A DNA stretch of 64,000 bases from Lachnospiraceae bacterium (GCA_015057505.1 SVEG01000009.1:62001-126000), one strand, 5' to 3'. Shown: positions 19,275-28,073, numbered from the stretch's first letter. Numbers and translations are program-made. The notes: a model not told the origin generated them from the sequence alone.

Positions 19275-20755
19275 CTACAGATATGCAGCCTTAAAAGATA
19301 TGCCCTCATCATTAAGTATCTTCATTTCCCTCTCATGACAGGTAAAAATAAGTACCTGCCTGTCAAGAGCAGCAAGACTTTTTAAAATCTGCCTGAGCCT
19401 TAAATCATCAAAGTATACAAAACTTTCATCCAGTATAATCGGTATGGTTTCCATTCCGAAAATATCATCCGCAACCACAAGTCTTACAGCAAGCCTTATC
19501 TGTTCAATCGTACCTTTACTTAACTGTTCAATCGGAATTAGCTTATTGTCTTTTATTACAAAAATATTCCCATCCGTATCGAGTCTTATTTCATTGTATT
19601 CTCCACATGTAAAGACCTCCACAAGCTCTGATATCCTTTTATTAAGTCTGCCTGAAAACTCCTCCTTAAGACGGGCGCTTAACTTTTCTATTGTATCACA
19701 CGCGAGTTGTATAGCCTTAGTTTCAACCTGCAGCTCCTCGTTGTATCCAAGCCTCTCCTGCAGTTTTTCAAGTTCAAGTTCCAAACCCGTTCCTTTTTCA
19801 CGGCACTGCTCCAAAAGAAGCTCTTTCTTTGCGAACTGTGCACCGGCATCTTTTATTTCTTCCGCAAGTTTCTCAAAACTTCGATTATAATAACGCCATG
19901 TATCAAGCAAAACAAACGCACCAATTCCTGCCACACACGAAGCAACAAGTGCTATTACCCACGCATACCTGTTATCAATTAAAATAAGCACCGTGAACAG
20001 GACAAACATAAGAGCTCCCATAATAATTCCTTTAAGCCCCAGCCTGTTTTTCTGTCTGTTTTTAAGCGTATCATATCTTTCTTCAAGTTCTTTTATATGT
20101 CTACCCGCTTCACCAAGACTTTCAAGCAATTTACGCTCTTCGTATTTTGTGTATACCAGCTTATCTTCGGCGTTTTTAATATTTTCAAGGACATCCTCGT
20201 CCTGTTTTTTACAAACTCCTTTTTCTTATCCCTAAGACTTTTGCACGCTGCCTCCACATCAATCTCTGTACCATGTGAAAGATCCAGATTGGCAATACAG
20301 TTTTGAATCTCCTTAATAAGCTCCGCATCGTCCTCTGCTCTTGCCTGACCGACGCTTATACTGTTCAAATAACGCGACTCGCTCAAGCCTTCAAAAAAAG
20401 CCTCTATTGCCTCCGCTGAAAGTTTTTCGCCGCTATCTCTGTTTATAATACAAAAGGACTTATCCCCTTTATAAAATTTCCTCTCGAGAATATAATGCAC
20501 ACCACCCTTTACAAGCAGACATCTGCCTTCAAAAAATGTAGGATTATCCCACGGCTCCAATCTGATATATGCATCTGTTTTAGCCGCACGTCCTCTCTGC
20601 TTATCAATTCCGAACAAAATCCCTTTTATGAAAGAAAACAGGGTTGATTTACCACTCTCATTCTTACCGTACACAACATTAAGCCCTGTACCCAAATCAA
20701 TCTCAAAATTATTAAATTTACCGAAGTTTTTAAGTAAAAGTTTTTCTATATACAT
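19275..20755 (-). CDS. SbcC/YhaN-like AAA ATPase, split by a -1 frameshift
   Basis: This is the ATPase partner of the adjacent SbcD-like nuclease. Frame one (from 20755) encodes MYIEKLLLKNFGKFNNF and the Walker A YGKNESGKSTL. It runs past the heptamer and stops at 20093. The other half, in the -1 frame, holds a coiled-coil region with two hydrophobic segments (GALMFVLFTVLILI and WVIALVASCVAGI). It also holds the ABC signature EQLSKGTIEQIR, Walker B IPIILDESFVYFD and the H-loop FTCHERE. Joining at A AAA AAC (20204-20210) gives one product of about 493 residues with both halves of the ATP site. Neither half alone could be an ATPase. Programmed frameshifting, a recent pseudogene and a one-base homopolymer sequencing error are all possible. 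AGGAG precedes the ATG. Confidence 0.75.
20188..20221 (-). other. Candidate -1 ribosomal frameshift signal
   Basis: On the coding (minus) strand the order is AAGGAG (20216-20221), five bases, the heptamer AAAAAAC (20204-20210) and the short hairpin AGGAC-GAGGAT-GTCCT (20188-20203). In the incoming frame the heptamer is phased A AAA AAC, the X XXY YYZ form. The -1 frame is exactly the one that continues the protein. The internal SD-like element resembles dnaX, although five bases is closer than dnaX spacing and the hairpin is unusually close. Confidence 0.5.
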
Positions 20756-20764
20756 AAACTTCTC

Positions 20765-21826
20765 CTATTCTCCCAAAAGCAGGGCTCTTACCCCGTAATC
20801 CAAGGCTTTTTTCTCAATATCACTAAGCTCCCTGCCGTCTTCAAGAAAATACTTAAGGTATCTCGAAAGCAGATTGTCTCCATTCTCTTTAATAAGCTTG
20901 TCATATTGATAGTCAGGAACACTCTTATCTTCCAGTCTTGCTATATTGCCAAGAGCCTCTATATCTTCCACGGACACCTGCATCACCTCATCATGACTAC
21001 CCGTAATCAAAATCCTGTAAAGATGTTCCCTGCCGTTTCTTTCAATCTCTGCTTTAATTCTGTGCCTAAGTTCCGCAAAAGTCATATCCATATTAAGTTC
21101 AGCCTTAATCTCAATATATTTCCGTGCGGCAAAAGGTACAAACTCCGTAAAAAACTTCTTTTCCGTAATCTCTCCGCGTATAAATCCATGCTCACCCAAA
21201 TCATTAATATCCAGCGGCTCCAATGCTCCACTATATTTTATACGACTGTCAGGTGCCCCGATACTTCCCGGCTTGTGTATATGTCCAAGCGCAACATAAT
21301 CAAAACCGCTAAGCATAAGCATGTGTGCATTAATCGGCACATGCCTTTCATCTCCACCGTGTGCCAACAAAATATTAATATGATTCTCGTCTTTTATCTG
21401 TATATTATCGTAAATTGCTTTCGTATTCTCACGGTCATAATAGCTGGCACCATAAATTTCAGTATTAAGCTCCGGCAAATATATACTTTCTATCTCCTCG
21501 GATTTAAAGAAAAAGACATTCTCATTCCACTCAAAATTCCTGTAATAAGAATCCCTGTGTATATAATCATGGTTACCTGCTATTATAAAAACCCTGGTCT
21601 TCGGTATTCTTGTAAAAAGATAATTAATCTCTTTAAGTTCACGAAGAAGAGGCTGTCTATGAAACAAATCTCCGGCTATAAACAAAATATCCGGTTCCTC
21701 TTCCTTAACAAGATAAATTAGCTTCTCGAAAGTATCAACGATTTCCTTTTTTCTTTTCTCGGACCATGCCTTATTTTTATCCGGCACTGCACCGAGATGA
21801 ACATCTGCAATATGAATAAAACGCAT
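20765..21826 (-). CDS. SbcD/YhaO-like DNA repair metallophosphoesterase
   Basis: The 353-residue protein is the nuclease subunit of a Mre11-Rad50-type pair acting on DNA ends and hairpins. The five metal-binding motifs are present: HIADVHLGA, FIAGDLFHRQ, IAGNHDYIH, ILLAHGGDE and ALGHIHKPG. A C-terminal domain of about 130 residues is of the YhaO kind. It is 9 nt upstream of the ATPase gene, so the two form an operon. Because SbcCD cleaves long hairpins and palindromes, its presence between giant palindromic elements is notable, though that link is only inferred. Confidence 0.9.
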   Translation of the reverse strand: MRFIHIADVHLGAVPDKNKAWSEKRKKEIVDTFEKLIYLVKEEEPDILFIAGDLFHRQPLLRELKEINYLFTRIPKTRVFIIAGNHDYIHRDSYYRNFEWNENVFFFKSEEIESIYLPELNTEIYGASYYDRENTKAIYDNIQIKDENHINILLAHGGDERHVPINAHMLMLSGFDYVALGHIHKPGSIGAPDSRIKYSGALEPLDINDLGEHGFIRGEITEKKFFTEFVPFAARKYIEIKAELNMDMTFAELRHRIKAEIERNGREHLYRILITGSHDEVMQVSVEDIEALGNIARLEDKSVPDYQYDKLIKENGDNLLSRYLKYFLEDGRELSDIEKKALDYGVRALLLGE

Positions 21827-21870
21827 CGGTCATCCTACCCCTTTATCTAATCTGTCTCAATTGCAATAAT

Positions 21871-21894
21871 ACCTGCGGACACTTGCCCGCAGGT
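21871..21894 (-). terminator. Hairpin after the EAL gene
   Basis: An 8-bp stem (ACCTGCGG pairing with CCGCAGGT) with a poor T-tract (TATTATTG) lies between the EAL gene stop and the sbcD-like start. Termination may be incomplete. Confidence 0.5.
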
Positions 21895-21903
21895 ACTCAA
21901 ATA

Positions 21904-23616
21904 CTATTTTGTATATACCAGCTTCTCAAACTCATCAACAGGTAACGGTTTAGAAAAGAGGAAACCTTGAAACATATCGCAGTCAACATCTTTAAGGAAC
22001 TGCTTCTGTTCCATAGTCTCAACACCTTCCGCAAGTACCTGCATATCCATCGCCTTAGCCATGCTGATAACGCTGGAAAGAATTACCCTATCCTTCTTGT
22101 TTTCGTTATAGTTACCGATTTCTTTAATGAACTCCCTATCTATCTTAAGCACCTCGACCTCAAGATTCTTAAGAAGGCTGAGCGATGAATGTCCTGTTCC
22201 GAAATCATCGATGGATGTTGCTATACCCATCTTTTTAAACCGCTCAGCAAAATTTGCCATCATAGCATATTCCTCAAGTTCCATCGTCTCGGTAAGTTCA
22301 AGTTCGATATACTTAGGATCAACATCATACTCGTTAAGCATCTTCATGACATCCTCAACAAGATTGATATTACGAAGATTCCACCTTGAAAAATTAACCG
22401 ATATCTTACCTGGATCCTTGCCCTCAGAAACCCATCTCTTAATCAGCACGCATACCTGTCGCAATATTTCAAAGTCAAGTTTACAAATCGTTCCGTCCTT
22501 CTCAAGCGCCGGAATAAATGTTGCAGGTGAAATCATCTGACCTTCATGAATCCATCTTGCAAGAGCCTCTGCACCGCAAATCGTCTCATCCACAATCCTT
22601 ACCTTAGGTTGGAGATAAACAACATATTCTCCCTTCTCAAGGCACTCATCAAAGTCAATAACTACCTTCTGTCCCTCTAAAATCCTCTGTGACAAATCCT
22701 TTGTATAATAAACAACATCCTGATGCAAAATACTTTTCGCAGTCTGCAAAGCCATGGATATCGGCATCATAATATCTGCCGACGTAGCAAGCGGTTCCCT
22801 TATCTCATAAACACCTGCTACCGCTCCGATAACAATAGTCTTCATTCCCCTCTCGGTATCTATGGTTATTTCTATTCCTGAGATATAATCCTGAAACGCC
22901 TTACTTCTGTCCCTACGGATAAGTGCAACATAATTATCACCGCCAAGTCTCGCAACCATCTCGCCTTCGATAAGAAAATCTCTAATCTTAGACGCATATC
23001 TCATCATAACTACATCGCCCTGCTGATATTTAACTATTCTGTTAATATATTTAAAATTCTTGGTATTTAAAAAATAAGCATCGTAGTCCGTTATTGTATT
23101 CTTCTCGTTAAGCTCAAAAGCATATCTTATAAACGTAGATAAATTAGGAATTCCCGTCGCAATATCATGCGTTATAACATGCTGAAGCAACTGACCCATT
23201 CTTGCTCTTCCTCCGAACCCATATAAGAGCAATGTCATATGGTGCAGTTCTTTCTTATTATCTTCCGTAAAGATTGTTCCCTTCTTGGAATAAAATGTAT
23301 ATGTCGCAGTCCCCTGCTCAGTAGTGGAATATGTTTCCGAATAACTATCCTGTGAAAAACCCGCCTCACTTTGGAAAAGAACTCTCTCATCCTTATATCC
23401 CGCGGGAAGAATCGGATTGCTGGGTATATCAAGGTTAACCTTAACCTTACCAACCATCAAGGCATCGGCAAGACCCAAAAGTGCCTTCTGCGATGTAGCA
23501 AAATAAGACTCCAAATCCATCGGTGTGTTGATAAACACCTCTAACAGTTCCTTGTAGCCCTCTTTCTCACGATTCTGTTGTTCTTCTAATTCAGCTATAA
23601 ATTTCTTATCATCCAT
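21904..23616 (-). CDS. Degenerate GGDEF / EAL protein, c-di-GMP phosphodiesterase
   Basis: The 570-residue soluble protein has an unrecognised N-terminal region (about 1-150), a GGDEF-fold domain (about 155-300) with the motif altered to RLGGDNYVAL, and an EAL domain (about 320-570). EAL catalytic residues are intact: GAEALARW, ELTETMELEEY, TSIDDFGTGHSSL and LAEGVET. It should hydrolyse c-di-GMP and probably not make it. The start at 23616 has GAAAGGCGA upstream; the ORF could extend to 23703 but without a ribosome site. It is divergent from queT. Confidence 0.87.
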   Translation of the reverse strand: MDDKKFIAELEEQQNREKEGYKELLEVFINTPMDLESYFATSQKALLGLADALMVGKVKVNLDIPSNPILPAGYKDERVLFQSEAGFSQDSYSETYSTTEQGTATYTFYSKKGTIFTEDNKKELHHMTLLLYGFGGRARMGQLLQHVITHDIATGIPNLSTFIRYAFELNEKNTITDYDAYFLNTKNFKYINRIVKYQQGDVVMMRYASKIRDFLIEGEMVARLGGDNYVALIRRDRSKAFQDYISGIEITIDTERGMKTIVIGAVAGVYEIREPLATSADIMMPISMALQTAKSILHQDVVYYTKDLSQRILEGQKVVIDFDECLEKGEYVVYLQPKVRIVDETICGAEALARWIHEGQMISPATFIPALEKDGTICKLDFEILRQVCVLIKRWVSEGKDPGKISVNFSRWNLRNINLVEDVMKMLNEYDVDPKYIELELTETMELEEYAMMANFAERFKKMGIATSIDDFGTGHSSLSLLKNLEVEVLKIDREFIKEIGNYNENKKDRVILSSVISMAKAMDMQVLAEGVETMEQKQFLKDVDCDMFQGFLFSKPLPVDEFEKLVYTK

Positions 23617-23775
23617 GATAATCGCCTTTCGTCCCCCCGAACAGCCAAAACGTTTTCTACTACCCCTATATAAAATAATAATACAAGTAGTCTCATTTTT
23701 CAAGAAATTTTGTAACCATATTGTAATTTATTTTCTTTTATGTTACACTACCATCGTTACAAAGCCCATAAAAAC

Positions 23776-23837
23776 AAGGTCTAAAGGGCAATAAACCGAG
23801 TGTTCGAGACCTTCCACTCGTAAAACAAAACTAAAGG
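23776..23837 (+). promoter_or_regulatory. Predicted preQ1-I-type riboswitch upstream of queT
   Basis: A 6-bp stem CGAGTG (23797-23802)/CACTCG (23815-23820) encloses a 12-nt loop beginning TTCG. It is followed by an A-rich tail TAAAACAAAACTAAAGG that ends in the ribosome site of queT. This layout matches the compact preQ1-I H-type pseudoknot, and CCTT in the loop could pair with AAGG of the ribosome site. A second stem, AAGGTCT (23776-23782) with AGACCTT (23807-23813), uses the same loop and could be the alternative fold. The call rests on shape and gene context, not on a covariance search. Confidence 0.65.
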
Positions 23838-23847
23838 AGAATTTAAT

Positions 23848-24336
23848 ATGAAAAAAAGCTTTTATGCAACGCCGCTTGTACATGGTGCATTTATCGCTGC
23901 CCTGTACATAATCTTAACGTATCTTGCCAACGCATTTGGACTTGCAAACAACGCAATACAGATACGTTTCTCAGAGGCACTCTGTATTCTACCACTCTTT
24001 ACTCCGGCCGCAATATGGGGACTTTTTGCCGGATGTCTTATCAGTAATATGCTTACGGGATGCGTAATAATTGACGTGATTTTCGGAGCACTCGCAACTC
24101 TTATCGGCGCCATAGGCACTGCACTTCTAAAAAAGAAACCTATGTTATCCGTACTGCCGCCGATAATTGCAAATGTATTAATAATTCCTCCCATACTTTC
24201 TTATGTATATAAATTCGAGGGCTCTATCTGGTATTTTGCACTTACGGTAGGAATCGGCGAGATTATCTCCTGTGGTGTGCTCGGACTATTGCTATACAAA
24301 GTACTCGCAAAATACAAAACAATTATCTTTAAATAA
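23848..24336 (+). CDS. queT: QueT family queuosine-precursor ECF transporter S component
   Basis: QueT is the substrate-binding membrane subunit of an energy-coupling-factor importer for a queuosine precursor such as preQ1. The 162-residue protein has about five membrane segments and the family signatures ALYIILTYLANAF, AIQIRFSEALCILPLF and TPAAIWGLFAGCLISNML, then GEIISCGVLGLLLY. AAAGGAGA precedes the ATG by eight bases. The shared EcfAAT module is elsewhere. The preQ1-like pseudoknot upstream supports both the substrate and the regulation. Confidence 0.92.
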   Translation: MKKSFYATPLVHGAFIAALYIILTYLANAFGLANNAIQIRFSEALCILPLFTPAAIWGLFAGCLISNMLTGCVIIDVIFGALATLIGAIGTALLKKKPMLSVLPPIIANVLIIPPILSYVYKFEGSIWYFALTVGIGEIISCGVLGLLLYKVLAKYKTIIFK

Positions 24337-24339
24337 AAA

Positions 24340-24367
24340 AATGCCGTTGCAATTTTGTAGCGGCATT
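24340..24367 (+). terminator. Terminator of queT
   Basis: The stem AATGCCG/CGGCATT, with a loop of 14 nt, is followed by CTTAT. It is directly downstream of the queT stop. Confidence 0.6.
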
Positions 24368-24373
24368 CTTATC

Positions 24374-24600
24374 GCATACAGGCTGTGATTGGGTTCTGAG
24401 CAAATCTTATATGTAAGGTTTAAAGGTACTATAAAAGCGTCGCTCCTTAGCGCGCGCAACGAAACTCAAAGAACTATATAATCAATATATTTAATGTTTC
24501 GTTGTGCAAGCTTAGTAGCGCTACGCTTTTATCGTAACGAGAGTGTGCCTTAAAACCTTACATATAAGATTTGCTCAGAACCCAATCACAGCCTGTATGC
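24374..24600. repeat. Long palindromic element 2 (227 bp)
   Basis: The 48-bp terminal arms are perfectly complementary (24374-24421 with 24553-24600). The inner arms carry the module also seen in element 3 in the same orientation: AAAGCGTCGC and GCGCAACGAAAC on the left, GTTTCGTTGTGC and AGCGCTACGCTTTT on the right. It sits between the terminators of two convergent genes, queT and GH105, and is not itself needed for termination. No coding potential is seen. Confidence 0.9.
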
Positions 24601-24609
24601 AATATAGCA

Positions 24610-24637
24610 AAGGCTGCCGCATAATTGCGACAGCCTT
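24610..24637 (-). terminator. Terminator of the GH105 gene
   Basis: On the minus strand AAGGCTGTCGC pairs with GCGGCAGCCTT (one mismatch), followed by TGCTATATT. The T-tract is weak. Confidence 0.6.
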
Positions 24638-24648
24638 AAATTTATTTA

Positions 24649-25680
24649 TCAGTCTTTCTTCTGATCAAGAATTGCTGTAAGGAATGCCAAAGCAAGACCC
24701 TGGCCCCAGCCCTGGATCCATTCCTTCGGAACACCACGGTAGCCTTCTCTGTCCTTCATAACAGCAGTACCGCCCGATACGTTAAGCACGCGTCCGTCTT
24801 CTGAAATATTCTCAAGAATACCCTTAAGAGCCTTCTGAACATATTTTGCATGAAGCGGGTTCTTATTCTCAATCATAGCCGCTGCGATACCGCATGATGC
24901 TGAAACTTCTTCATAAGCCTCTTCATCATCGAGAATTGTACGCCATAAACCATTCTCTGTCTGCAACAATTTGATTGCTGCAAGCTGGTCCCGTATAGCA
25001 CACTCTACATCCATGCACGGCGGGTAAAGATACCAATCTGAAAGGTTCTTCTTAACCTGTGACATTGTGTAGGCAGCCCATGCATTGGCACGTCCCCAGT
25101 AAAAACCTGACATATGATCCTTATGAATATTGTTGTATCCATGATACCAAAGACTTGTCTTCTCATCCTGAAGATATTTGATGTGCCAGTAGTACTGATT
25201 AAGCGCATCATTGATAAGATCCTGATCCTTAAGCTTAGCACCTACTCTGAGCATGAAGAATGCTGCCATGAACAATGTGTCCGCCCAAGCCTGCTCCGGG
25301 AAATCATTGTTAGATGATACTGTGTGCTGTAACACGTTATCTCCGAATCTGAGCGCTCTGTTACGAAGGTAATCAATCTTACTCATTACAAGGTCTAAGT
25401 ACTTCTGATCGCCTGTAGCCTCATACAACGAAAACATTGCATGACCCATTGCACATGCATTAACATTCCAGCTCGGAAGCCCCATCTCTATGTACTCGTC
25501 TGTCCACTTAATCAAAAAGTTAAGATAATCTTCGTTCTTTGTTACACGGTATGCTTCTGAAATACCGTAGTAAGCAACTCCACAAGGCCAGTCCCATGTC
25601 AAATCCATAGTCATCGTCTTACGAACTACGGCATCAATAGCCTTATTTATCTCTTTAACATCATAATCTAATTTGAGCAT
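24649..25680 (-). CDS. GH105 unsaturated rhamnogalacturonyl hydrolase
   Basis: YteR/YesR-type enzymes remove the unsaturated galacturonosyl residue left at oligosaccharide ends by RG lyases. The 343-residue (alpha/alpha)6-barrel protein shows WDWPCGVAYYGI, NACAMGHAMFSLYEATGD, the catalytic Asp in QAWADTLFMAAFF, LWYHGYN, GFYWGRANAWAAY and EWIQGWGQGLAL. There is no signal peptide, so it works on imported oligosaccharides. AGGAGGGTATT precedes the ATG. It has its own promoter at 25714-25742 and is isolated from the importer genes by palindromic element 3. Confidence 0.92.
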   Translation of the reverse strand: MLKLDYDVKEINKAIDAVVRKTMTMDLTWDWPCGVAYYGISEAYRVTKNEDYLNFLIKWTDEYIEMGLPSWNVNACAMGHAMFSLYEATGDQKYLDLVMSKIDYLRNRALRFGDNVLQHTVSSNNDFPEQAWADTLFMAAFFMLRVGAKLKDQDLINDALNQYYWHIKYLQDEKTSLWYHGYNNIHKDHMSGFYWGRANAWAAYTMSQVKKNLSDWYLYPPCMDVECAIRDQLAAIKLLQTENGLWRTILDDEEAYEEVSASCGIAAAMIENKNPLHAKYVQKALKGILENISEDGRVLNVSGGTAVMKDREGYRGVPKEWIQGWGQGLALAFLTAILDQKKD

Positions 25681-25713
25681 AATACCCTCCTAAAAAATAT
25701 ATGTATAGCCTAT

Positions 25714-25742
25714 ATTATAAAACATTTCACTTTTTTTGTCTA
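25714..25742 (-). promoter_or_regulatory. Predicted sigma-A promoter of GH105 gene
   Basis: On the minus strand TAGACA (25737-25742), 17-bp spacer, TATAAT (25714-25719). It begins only about 20 bp outside the end of palindromic element 3. Confidence 0.75.
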
Positions 25743-25761
25743 CTCTCATATTCCCTAAGAA

Positions 25762-26328
25762 TTTATATTTTGCCTCGCAGCAGTAATATCATCCCCGCAG
25801 CAGTTGCCATACAGTATATCTTTAACGTATAGTTGGTTTTCTCGCAACATTTACGGTTTTAAGAAGAACTAAGGCTTTTTGCTTTCCACCCTATGATTTT
25901 GTGCCGCTTCGTTAAACTTGCGGAATTGAAAAAGTTCAAGTAGTTTGGGAATATGCCGATTTTATATGTAATGTTTAAAGGCACTTAAAAAGCGTCGCTA
26001 CTTAGCGAGCGAGACGAAACTCAAATAACTTATATAATTAATATGGGGCTTGTTTCGTCTCGCAAGCTTAGTAGCGCTACGTCTTTTTTCGTAGCGAAAG
26101 CGTGCCTTATAAACATTACATATAAAATCGGCATATTCCCAAACTACTGAACTTCTATTCAATTCCACTCAGACAACTCTACGCGGCACAATTAGGTGGA
26201 AAGCTTAAAAAGCCAAGTTCTTCTAAAAACCTTTTGTTGTCTTCGAAAACCAACTATACGTTAAAGATATACTGTATGGCAACTGCTGCGGGGATGATAT
26301 TACTGCTGCGAGGCAAAATATAATTTAT
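25762..26328. repeat. Long palindromic element 3 (about 567 bp)
   Basis: The arms contain a 77-bp perfect inverted repeat (25765-25841 with 26245-26321), the longest in the window. Inside it the outer module resembles element 1 in inverted orientation: the left arm matches the complement of the element 1 right arm (CTCGCAACATTT, TGCCGCTTCGTTAAACT), and the right arm the complement of the element 1 left arm. The centre (about 25970-26130) is the inner module of element 2 in the same orientation. It lies between the solute-binding gene stop and the GH105 promoter. The rest of this 713-bp gap holds that promoter and a weak hairpin. Confidence 0.9.
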
Positions 26329-26348
26329 AGAAAACAGCAAAGAGAGAA

Positions 26349-26373
26349 GGGCCATGCCATACGGCACAGCCCC
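26349..26373 (-). terminator. Weak terminator-like hairpin after the solute-binding gene
   Basis: An imperfect GC-rich stem (GGGCCATGCC with GGCACAGCCC) with loop ATAC is followed on the minus strand by TTCTCTCTTTG. It lies between the gene stop and palindromic element 3. Confidence 0.45.
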
Positions 26374-26393
26374 GATTAATATTTGATTATGTT

Positions 26394-28073
26394 TTATTTC
26401 TGTACAGGAAGTTTTGTTGAATTACCATCTTTGTAAGCCTGAAGTCTTTCATCGATGATCTGCTGATATCCAGCCTTTAAGTAAGCCTCTTTGAACTCTC
26501 CGTATAACTTATCGAATTCATCAGGTTTACACTTTGTTAACTTAACGCTGTACTCTTTGTACAAGCTTAACAATGTAGCTGTATACTCGCTCTCAGCTTC
26601 AATTGTAACTGAGAAGATAGGATCTGAATAAGAATGTCCTTCTGTAGCGATTTTCTTAAGCTCATAGTAGTTGTCAATCATAGCCTGTGTAAAGTCCTGA
26701 GGAAGTCCCTGAGGAGCAATAGCTGCGATAGACTGCTCGATTGTACCTGTAACCTTGCTTGCATGTACAAGACATGTCATATCGATGTTACAGTTATGGT
26801 TAAGCATCTCTTCGCCTCTGTAGTCAGCATTAACAACCGGAAGTCCCTGGTCATCAAGTGTATATGTTACATCTTTAATACCATTCTCAAGAACGTAAAG
26901 GTTATCTGCCTGAATCATCCACTCCATTAACATCCAAGCTGCTTTAAGCTGATCTTCTGTTGCTAATGAACTGAAACCAACGATCATACCGAAAGGATTG
27001 TCTGATCGCATCTGAGGATAATCAACAACGCCTTTTTCAACAACCCAATAGTTACTTGCTACTGCAAGTTCTGCACCGGGGTTATTCTCATAGAAAGATG
27101 TTAACCAGTCAACGTTAGCTGCCATGTATCCACCGTACATAAATGTTTTGCCGTTAACGAAATCTGCTTTCTTCTGTGTCTCATCAGTATCAAGATCGTA
27201 CTCTGTTGAAATCCATCCCTTATTGTACTCTGCATTCTGTCTCTTGAGCATCTGATATGTAGGCTCCCAAGTAAGAGAAGCTGTACCAAGGCTTGAATGC
27301 ATAGCCCATTCTTCTTCATTAACCGGATAATCTCTGAATGAGAAGTTCTGAGCATAAGCCTGTGTAGGTAAGCTGATACCGATAGGCTGATCTGTAAGAC
27401 CTGCTTCAACAATCTTTGTAAGAGCATCTGTATACTCTGCATAAGATGTAGGAACGTGATCATAACCAACTTTTCTTAACCAGTCCATTCTTACAAAATT
27501 AACGAATGTATAAGTTGTATCATAGTAAGGTCTCTCTGATAATACGAAATATGTACCACCACTGATATCTGTATAACCAAGCTGATTGTTATCAATCATC
27601 TTCTGGTAATATGTAGGAGCAATCTTTGCAAACTCAACTAAGTCAATTGTCTGCATTGCACCGTCTGATGCCCACTGAGCAACCTTCGGATAATCATACT
27701 CCATCATAATTGTGGGAGTATCATCTGAAGAAATCAAAAGGTTGTAAGCATTCATAACGTCACCACGCGGAATTGCTACATACTCAACTTTAATATTCCA
27801 TTTGTCACCAAACTCTGACTGAACCCATTTTGTCCAATAGTTATCAGCAACACTAGGATAGCCTTCTTTTGAACGATCATATACAGGAACTGTAATATGA
27901 ACCTGCTCATCAAATTTCTTCCAGCTTTCCATTCCCCAACCAGCCTCTACTTTAGTAGGTTTTTCGGAAATCTTTCCGTTTGATCCGCCACCTTTGTTAC
28001 ATCCGGAAAGAGCTCCAACTGCCATAATTGCTGCTAAAGCAAGTGCGGCAACTCTTTTGAAAGTTTTTTTCAT
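26394..28073 (-). CDS. Extracellular sugar-binding lipoprotein (LplA/family 1 type)
   Basis: This is the substrate receptor of the ABC importer encoded upstream. The 559-residue product has a lipoprotein signal ending AIMAVGALSGCNKGGGS, with lipidation at that Cys, then a Gly/Ser/Lys spacer. The mature protein has the large two-lobe layout of LplA/YtcQ-type receptors, with WTKWVQSEFGDKW, LISSDDTPTIMMEYD and the late AAWMLMEWMIQADN. Length and the LplB/LplC permeases fit uptake of complex oligosaccharides. RG-I fragments are the likely cargo, given GH105 and GH112 nearby. It is third in the lplB-lplC-receptor order, 65 nt after lplC. Confidence 0.88.
   Translation of the reverse strand: MKKTFKRVAALALAAIMAVGALSGCNKGGGSNGKISEKPTKVEAGWGMESWKKFDEQVHITVPVYDRSKEGYPSVADNYWTKWVQSEFGDKWNIKVEYVAIPRGDVMNAYNLLISSDDTPTIMMEYDYPKVAQWASDGAMQTIDLVEFAKIAPTYYQKMIDNNQLGYTDISGGTYFVLSERPYYDTTYTFVNFVRMDWLRKVGYDHVPTSYAEYTDALTKIVEAGLTDQPIGISLPTQAYAQNFSFRDYPVNEEEWAMHSSLGTASLTWEPTYQMLKRQNAEYNKGWISTEYDLDTDETQKKADFVNGKTFMYGGYMAANVDWLTSFYENNPGAELAVASNYWVVEKGVVDYPQMRSDNPFGMIVGFSSLATEDQLKAAWMLMEWMIQADNLYVLENGIKDVTYTLDDQGLPVVNADYRGEEMLNHNCNIDMTCLVHASKVTGTIEQSIAAIAPQGLPQDFTQAMIDNYYELKKIATEGHSYSDPIFSVTIEAESEYTATLLSLYKEYSVKLTKCKPDEFDKLYGEFKEAYLKAGYQQIIDERLQAYKDGNSTKLPVQK

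Noticed and set aside
20906..21721. Long open frame of 271 codons on the plus strand
   Set aside because: It is wholly antisense to the sbcD-like gene, which has all five family motifs; the product is a basic, low-complexity shadow.
24374..26328. Insertion sequences or CRISPR arrays as explanation of the repeats
   Set aside because: No transposase frame, no target-site duplication that I can see, and no evenly spaced direct repeats with spacers; the structure is fold-back.
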